Shown one piece after another: positions 57,501-64,000 of a DNA stretch of 64,000 nt. The notes under the pieces were generated by a model. The model was not told where the DNA came from, ran no database searches, and saw only the letters and a list, made by a program, of their open reading frames with translations. A program made the position numbers and the translations under genes. The DNA lies in the NCBI GenBank assembly GCA_019059635.1, contig JAGVRJ010000001.1, forward strand, positions 1,364,001 to 1,428,000, given 5' to 3'. Within the stretch, counting starts at the first letter, position 1. Every line of letters begins with the position of its first letter. This DNA is from Proales similis (taxonomy: Eukaryota > Rotifera > Eurotatoria > Ploima > Proalidae).

Positions 57501-60500
57501 TCTATTTGGTCTTGTTTGCGAGCAATGCTCCTCAGGTCCACTTCTTTAGAGCGAAGACGCTCGGCGAGCTGCGCCAACTCGTTGCACTTGCTCTTGACAT
57601 TCGTGTCCAAGTCGTGCATGAGCGTTCTGAGTCGCTTTAGACTCGACAGTGTCTCCTGGTCGTCGCGGCCGTATTCAGTGCTCATCAGCTCAGCGCGCTG
57701 GTCCGACATCAACTGGAGCAGATCGTCCGCCTCAACGTGATATTCGTAGACTTGAAGCATGTCGTTCAGACGATGCGTTCTCAGCTCGACAAATGCCGTG
57801 AACTCGAACCATTTCGACTCGAGCGCTTTCAAACGCTCGCTGATCTGAACATGGGCATAGTGTTGACGGTCGATCAGTTGCCGGCACGTCTTGAACACGC
57901 CTTGATGAAGGAGGACGCGCTGAGTGCCAGTCTCCTCCTCGAGTCTGGTCTGCTTTTTGATCAGTTTTCGGGTCTCTTCTAGACTGGCGCCCAGAGTTGA
58001 ATTCTGATGTGCGCTGCGCTTCTCCTCGATCCATTTCAACGACTCGTCGATCTCGTGCAAGATTGTGAACAGCGTCAAACTCTCCTCAAGATTGTCGTGC
58101 CGGATCTCGCACGGCTCTTCGATTGAGTCGAAGCGTCTCTGCACATCAGCCTGCAGCTCTTTCATTCTTTCGAACATGAAATTGTCCCGATTGCTCTGAA
58201 CCATCTGCTCTAATTCGGTGAGCTTCTCTTTTTGCTTTTCAATTTGCTCGACCAGAGTCTCGTGACGCACGAGCAGGAGCTTGCAGCTCGACAGATCGTG
58301 GCCTTCTTCGTCCGCGCCCAGCTGCGACTGAGCCTCCTCGAGCCAGGCGAGCAGATCGTCGCATATGCGCTCCAGCATCACGAACTTGTGCGCGTCCTGA
58401 AGGCATTTGTGCTTGGCGTTGGCCGCTTTTTTCAATGCGCTCCACTCGGCATCCAGGTCGCGCATGTACTCGCCGATCTCCGCCGCCAGTTTCTCGTTAG
58501 TGCCCTGCACACGGCCGAGCAGCGAGCTTGCCTGCTCGTTCAGACCTCGGACTCGTTCACTACCCTCGCGGTCCAGTTCAAGCATGTAGGCCTGATTGCG
58601 CTGCGTCTTGGTCAGCAGATTTGACATGTCGGTATAGTTCTGGTCGACCGCGGTGGCCGTTTTCTCCTTCATCCAATGCAGAGTGTCGTAGTAATCCAGA
58701 AGCATGTTCTGAAAGGCCAATGACTCTTCGAGACGTGCACGACGCAGCTCACACTTGTGGCTAAGCTGTTCGAACTTCTGTCCGAGCCAGGCGACCTCTT
58801 CGCCTATTCGGTGCGAGAACGGACTGTTTTGAGCGATTAGCTCATTGGCACGCGCTTGAATCGTCTGAAACGGTCCGTGGGCGGACTCGAACTGCGACTT
58901 GATGTGAGCTTCGGTGTTTTCCAGACGAGTGAGAAGCGATTTGACGGTAAGAACTGAATCGCCCGAGTCGTCGCTGTCAAGACTGTTCTCAGTTCGACCG
59001 GTCCAGGAGAGGAGCTGGGCGCACGACTCGGAGAACTCATGAAATGCGAGTGAATTCTTCAAAAAGGACTGTTTCTGATCGCAGAGACGCTGCAGTCCTT
59101 GCTGCCAGTCGACTATCTCGTTCATGAGTCGCATGACCTCGCGATGACGCTCGCTGTTGCCCGACTGCTTGGCTCTTTCCAGCAGCGTTGAGCCTTGTCT
59201 GTGAATGGTGAGGAATCGATGGCTTCGTCCGTTCACTTCTGTCTGTCGTTCAGAGTGCAAATTCAAGCCGGCCTCCGCCTCACTAAGACTGGTCGGAGTC
59301 GACTGCTGCTCGATCCTTTCACTCATGTGCTTGAACCAGGTCTGAAGCTCGTAGAATTCGACCATGAACTGGTGATAGGCCAACTCTTCGTCCAAATTAA
59401 GCCGCCTCGAGTCGAGGAGGCCGCCCAGAGTGATCCAGTCTTGCTCAATTTTCTGCATCCTCTCGACTTGCGCAGGATGCTCTAGTCCGTTCGAGCGAGT
59501 CAACTCGCTGCATTCAACTCTCAGTTGTTCTAGTTTGGATTCAATTGCGCGTATGTCGTGTTCGAGCTCAACAAGTCGTCTGGAGGCCATTTGCACAGCG
59601 TCCAGTGATTTGAACTCGCCCTCGAAACTAAGCAGCTTGAGCTTGTCCTTTATCCTTGCTCTGAGGTCGTCACAATCAAGAGCAAACAGATGTTGCCTGA
59701 GGGCAATCGCGAGTCGAGCCTTGTAATTAGCAGCGTTCACGTGAAGCGTATCGAATCTGTCCAAAAGTCGCTGACGCTTCTCTTTCAACGAAATGCACTG
59801 CTCGGTCGATATGCGAACAAGAAGAGAGTCGATGCTTTTCAATCGGTCGCTCACCGCGTTCGCAGTGATTTCTTCCACTTTTCTAATCAACGCGGCGCAG
59901 TGCTCGTAATCTTGGCCCGTCTCGCCGCACTGCACAAGCATTTCCTTGTCCTGAATCCACAGGTCGAGCTGCTGTAGCTGATCGCTCACTTCAAGCACAT
60001 CTTTGGCGCCTTCAAACTCGGTCGCTCGTCTGTTCATCTCGTTTGTGAGTCGATTCCATTTGGAATTCATCTCGCGGATTATGCTCGCAACCAATGTCTC
60101 TTTTACTGCCTTATTTGAGTTCTTGATGAGCTGGGCTCGCTGAGTGAGCTCCTGATAGAGTGCACGATTGGCTTCGACTTCGCTTGTCTGTGCCTTGTGT
60201 CTTTGGAACAGCTTGACGTTTGCTATCAAATTGCTTGGGTCCTGGTTAGACTCCATTAGAGAGAAGTATCGCATTCGCTCGTCGATCCACATTTCAAACT
60301 CGTCAATATCTCGTCTGAGCAGGGCAAACTCCTTCAACTCGTTTAGTTGACTGGAGCGCACTGAACAGAGCTCGAGGACGATGAATTCATTTTTCTCCGC
60401 ATCTTTCAGGTAGCCTTCTATTTTCTCGCACTCGTCCACTCCGAGCTGTGATTGGCTGGCTTCCTTCAGGCGCTCAGCCTCTTTCTCGTAAAGCTGACCG

Positions 60501-63500
60501 GCTCGCTTGCGCAGTTCTTCAAGACGCTCGCAGAGCTGCTTTCTCACCTTGCGGATCATGTACTCGTGAGTTCGCTCCAGTCCATCTACCTCATGGACAC
60601 TGATGGTCCATGAGGGCTCGTTTACTCGGCGGCCGAACTCTTCGATCGCCTTGCGTAGAATGGCGGCGAACGAAATGGCCCGCGCCGAGAGCTGGCTGAT
60701 CTCAGTGTAGAATCGGTGACATTCGAGCTGAGAGTCAATCAGACGCTTGCGCTTGCTCCACAAGTGAAAGAGCGCTTCACGTCGACGCATCACCTCGTCA
60801 GTTTGCTGAATGAGCTCGTGCTTGCTTGGATGCGCGGGATTCTGTTGACTCATGTCGATGCACATTTGCTCCAGCTGCTGAAAGGAGTCGTCTCTCTGCG
60901 ACATTTCGTAGCTCAGACTGACCAACACCTCTCGTAGGGTTTCGAGCGTAAAGTAATCAGTAAACGGCTCAGCGAGTTTCTCGCCAACTTCGCCCATCCA
61001 GTCGTGTAGACCGCGGGCAAGAATCTGAAATTTAAAGTAGGAATGTGCTTGGACAAGTTCGAATGCGCGCGAGTCGCTCAGAGCGCTTAGCTGCTCGAAA
61101 CGCGTCAATAGGTCACGCATTTCTGAGCTTAGGCTATCGGCAGTGTCGCCCGGATGCTTGGCCTCGAGTGCCTCGCTTGTCTTGCCCAGCTCGTCAAGCT
61201 TGCTACGCAGCGCACTCAGCTGGTCTGTAAACAACTCGTGACTACGCAGCAGTTTTTCACACTGTCGCAAGTCGCGGCCAACATTGTCGCCCAGACTGAG
61301 CTCCTTTTCTTCGATGAGTCGCAATAGCTCTTGCACCTCCCTATTAAACGAGTGGATCTCGGCGGCGGCTTCTAGTGCCGACTCGCGAGCTTCCAGGTCG
61401 GCGCGAAGCAGATCGTAAACTGTGCGAAGTTCTTCACTCTTTCGGCCAATTGTCTTTGGCTGCACCCATTTGGAAGCGAGCAGAGTTGCGCTCAGTTCGT
61501 TTAATCGCTGATAAGTTGGCTGAGCCGATCGCACCTCTTCTTTAAGAAGATTAAACTTGGCGCGAATAATCTCCAAATGCTCCATGTCGTGGCCGTACTC
61601 TTCTGATTGAGCCTGAACTCGTTTGTCGGCCAGCCACTGACACAACTCTACCGAGTCGTTCTCGAACTCAATCGCTTTGAGCTGAAGCCGCAGTGACTCC
61701 TTCCGCTCGTAGATTTGATTTTCCATGCCAAAGAGACGCGATTGAGTCTCAGTGAACTTGCGCTCGACCGTTTTGCTGCCGATTCGGACCGCGGACTTTT
61801 CTAGCCGCGACAAGACCTGCTTGTAGCCATTGAGCTCGTGCTCTAGCTGAAGAAGTTTGCTCAAATGCTTGTCGATTAGCTCGCGGTCATACGAGCCAAG
61901 CACTTGTCCGGCGTTCTGGATAACAACCATCTTCTCTTCGAGACCTTCGTTTATCTGCTGCAACTCCTCGAGCTCCTCTTGCTCTTTCAGGTATTTCTCC
62001 TTCAAGTAGCTCTTGTTGTCACACAGCTTGAGCAGATCTTTCCAGCACAAGACCAAACGAGCGAGTTTGCTCTCAACTTCTTCGTCGTCGGCAAATCGGC
62101 TTGCGCGCTGCTGAAGCTTGCCGATGTTCACTTCGTGGCTTTTCTTTATCGATCTCTCGAGCTCGGCCAGTTTACGATGCATACTTCGAGCCTCGGACAG
62201 ATTTTGAGGAATCACGGCCGAAATGCCTTCTATTTGACGAATGCACTGCTGAAGCCAATTTGTCTCTTCCTCCAAATCGAATTTTAGCTGCTCAAGAGCC
62301 ACTCCCGTTTCCAGCTGATTCTTCCTTCGCAGCAGATCAGGCTGAAGCTTGAGCAGTTGCTGCTTTCGTTTGTTGAGAGCTTCGCTCAGCACCTGGTCAC
62401 TTTGAACTGCTGCTTCCATATCGTCCAACACATCGAGCTCAATCTGCACCTCTTTTTCAAGCGACTCCATTCGCTTTAGAACAGTCTTGACTGTCCTCAA
62501 ATCGTTCACTGTGTGCTCGGTTTCAATCAACTGTTCAAATGTCTCAAGTTTGGCGTCGATATTAGCCAGCGTCTTGTTGGCCATGTTAACTTGTTGTCTT
62601 TGCTCAATTGTTTGGCCTCGTTGGGCACAGTTCTCGTTCAGATCTTTCCATTTTTGCGTCACCTGAGTGAGAATTTGAGAGCTTGAAACTGCATAGGCAG
62701 AGTCAAGACTTTGAGCTAGCTGTTTTAGCTGCTCGAGTCGCACCTGATTCACGACCAGCTCTTTTTCAATCGCCTCATGCTTATTGGCGCTCTTTTCCAG
62801 ATTGTCACAGTTCTCGAGCGCTTTCAGTAGATTTTGTCTCTCTCTCATCCAACAAAGCAGATCTTCCTGTTGCGTTTTAAACTCAAAGTATTGCTTGGCA
62901 TTGGTCAGATCCAGTCGCTTGTCTAGCGCTCGTTGCCATATGCAGTCTCGCTTTTCACGGAGCCTTGCAGTCAAAAGTTGAACCTCGTCGAAGTAGGCCT
63001 CGTCACAAGGCTTGTTCTCGGCCTGTTCGTTGAGGCTTTTGAGCTTTTCGTCCAAACCGGCCAATTTGCTCATAAAGCCCGTGTGACGTTTTAGAAGCGC
63101 CTCGACTGAGTCGAGAGAGTCGATCGGCTCGTCCAACTGAAGATAGATCTCGTGCTCTTGCAGAATCAAATCTAGTTTGTGTGCGTCTTGTTTGAATTTC
63201 AAGTAGCCGCGTAGTGTGCGCAGTTGGTCATCCTTCTCGCGTCGCAAGTGTTCAAGTAGATTTCGACTCTGGGTCGCTGCGAGTAAAAGAGTGTTGATCG
63301 TCTGCTTGGTGTGAGGACGCATGGCCATTTGTTGGACGCCGAGCGCCTCGATTTCCTTGAATTTAAACTCAACGCTGCTCTGAATATCAGTGTCCAGCGC
63401 CTTGAACTGTTCGATAAGCTCGTCGCAGCGCTTCAGGTCGCTAGGTGACTCGAGCTCGCCAATTTTGCCGTTCAAATGAGCGCAGAGCGTGTTGAACTCG

Positions 63501-64000
63501 TCGCATTCATGCTCAAAGCGCTGAAGGCCGTGCTTCTCGTCCAACAGCGACTTTCTCTTCCGGGCCTCTTTTCTCAGCTCTGCCCACATGAGGTCCACTT
63601 GAACGACCCTTTGCTTGACACTGGCCACCTCGTTCGGAAAGCAAGCGCAAACTTCTAGCGCAAGCGAGTTCATGTCCTGGACGCTCTTTTCGACAAGACC
63701 AATGTCACGCTCGAGTTTGTCGTGCTTGCGCTGAAGTGCCCGCACCGTTCTCACGTCTGACTCGTCGTAGAGCCGATCGTCCTTCACCAAGTTCAACTTC
63801 TCCTTGAGCAGGTCGATCAAATCGGCGTGATTGATGTTAAACTGTTCAATTGTGGTGATTCCTTTGATTGAATTGTCCCAATGTTTCTTCAGATCCATAA
63901 GCTCAGACCATTCGGCTTTGATTTGCTGCTGGCGACTTTTGACCAGCTCATGGCCAATCCTATTTCCGTCCAATGTGGATGAGAAGGAGCTGTGCTCGAG
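54507..64000 (-). CDS. kst: Beta-heavy spectrin, C-terminal part (5' end outside window)
   Basis: A cytoskeletal scaffold of the apical membrane, pairing with alpha-spectrin and actin. The large exon is 64000-54958 (open to the right edge) and the last exon 54643-54507, joined by a 314-base intron; together about 3060 residues are visible. Residues 1 to about 2570 are some 24 spectrin repeats of about 106 residues, each with a conserved Trp in helix A (for example LLSWTGRTENSLDSD, ITWTCDKERFL, TLNWLEDQEIV). An arginine/lysine-rich linker leads to a PH domain at about 2710-2815 (SIKGFLMRKQE to LWQSKLEKAA). The C-terminal tail ends in a basic segment in the last exon (KRNIFGSLFRKKKNKAEPKS). The size and repeat number beyond the 17 of ordinary beta-spectrin point to beta-heavy (karst/SPTBN5). 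The CH domains and SH3 domain expected upstream are outside the window. Confidence 0.92.
54644..54957. other. Last intron of beta-heavy spectrin
   Basis: 314 bases with donor GTAAGT at 54957 and acceptor TTTCTAAAG at 54644. It is long for this locus, but I see nothing else in it. Confidence 0.7.

Noticed and set aside
54968-62352. Several long plus-strand open frames opposite spectrin (for example 54968-55966, 55970-56923)
   Set aside because: They mirror the codon pattern of the spectrin exon; Leu/Val/Arg-rich translations are the reverse complement of repeat helices rather than separate proteins.

Overview
The window is nuclear DNA from a small-genome bilaterian animal. Genes are close together on both strands. 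Coding exons are joined by very short GT-AG introns, usually about 50-65 bases, and many genes are intronless or nearly so. The gene set is metazoan: FARP-type FERM/RhoGEF, Aurora kinase, a Hedgehog-type autoprocessing domain, beta-heavy spectrin, Yippee and PPP1R16. There are no bacterial operons, no viral genes and no transposon that I can recognise. I cannot place the species. The tiny introns, the NRF-6 type acyltransferase and a ciliogenesis protein (CATIP-like) fit a compact-genome protostome, but this is inference.

Layout. 1-4864 (-): FARP, cut by the left edge. 4865-9196: a gene-poor stretch rich in simple repeats. 9197-10490 (+): Aurora kinase, 8 exons. 12298-17348 (-): three head-to-tail genes, namely an SV2-like MFS transporter, a leucine-rich repeat protein and a secreted protein in which a Hedgehog-type C-terminal domain follows an unfamiliar cysteine-rich domain. 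17751-18586 (+): an unknown type II membrane protein. 19080-19514 (-): Yippee. 20340-21597 (-): a membrane-anchored protein perhaps related to the YqcI/YcgG (GntA) family. 21933-22775 (+): a beta-trefoil-like protein. 22870-24529 (-): CATIP-like. 25251-26213 (-): CNOT9. 26801-27987 (+): an unknown secreted protein with two copies of one domain. 29335-32007 (+): PPP1R16-type phosphatase targeting subunit. 32721-36320 (+): SMC5. 36534-37703 (+): deoxyribose-phosphate aldolase. 39065-40705 (-): RCC1. 41503-42341 (+): proteasome beta1. 42571-50594 (+): DDI1, whose third intron is about 6.1 kb and holds two antisense genes for two-pass membrane proteins. 50862-54054 (-): NRF-6-like acyltransferase, 19 exons including one of 7 bases. 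54507-64000 (-): the C-terminal part of beta-heavy spectrin, mostly one exon of more than 9 kb, cut by the right edge.

Most genes are housekeeping or cytoskeletal and do not form one pathway. Loose themes are ubiquitin-proteasome function (PSMB6 beside DDI1), chromosome and mitotic control (Aurora, SMC5, RCC1) and membrane-cytoskeleton organisation (FARP, beta-heavy spectrin). The most novel material is the Hog-domain gene, the GntA-like gene, the tandem-domain secreted protein and the nested gene pair inside DDI1. Exon boundaries were worked out by eye from reading frame, splice dinucleotides and protein families recalled from memory; no search was run.
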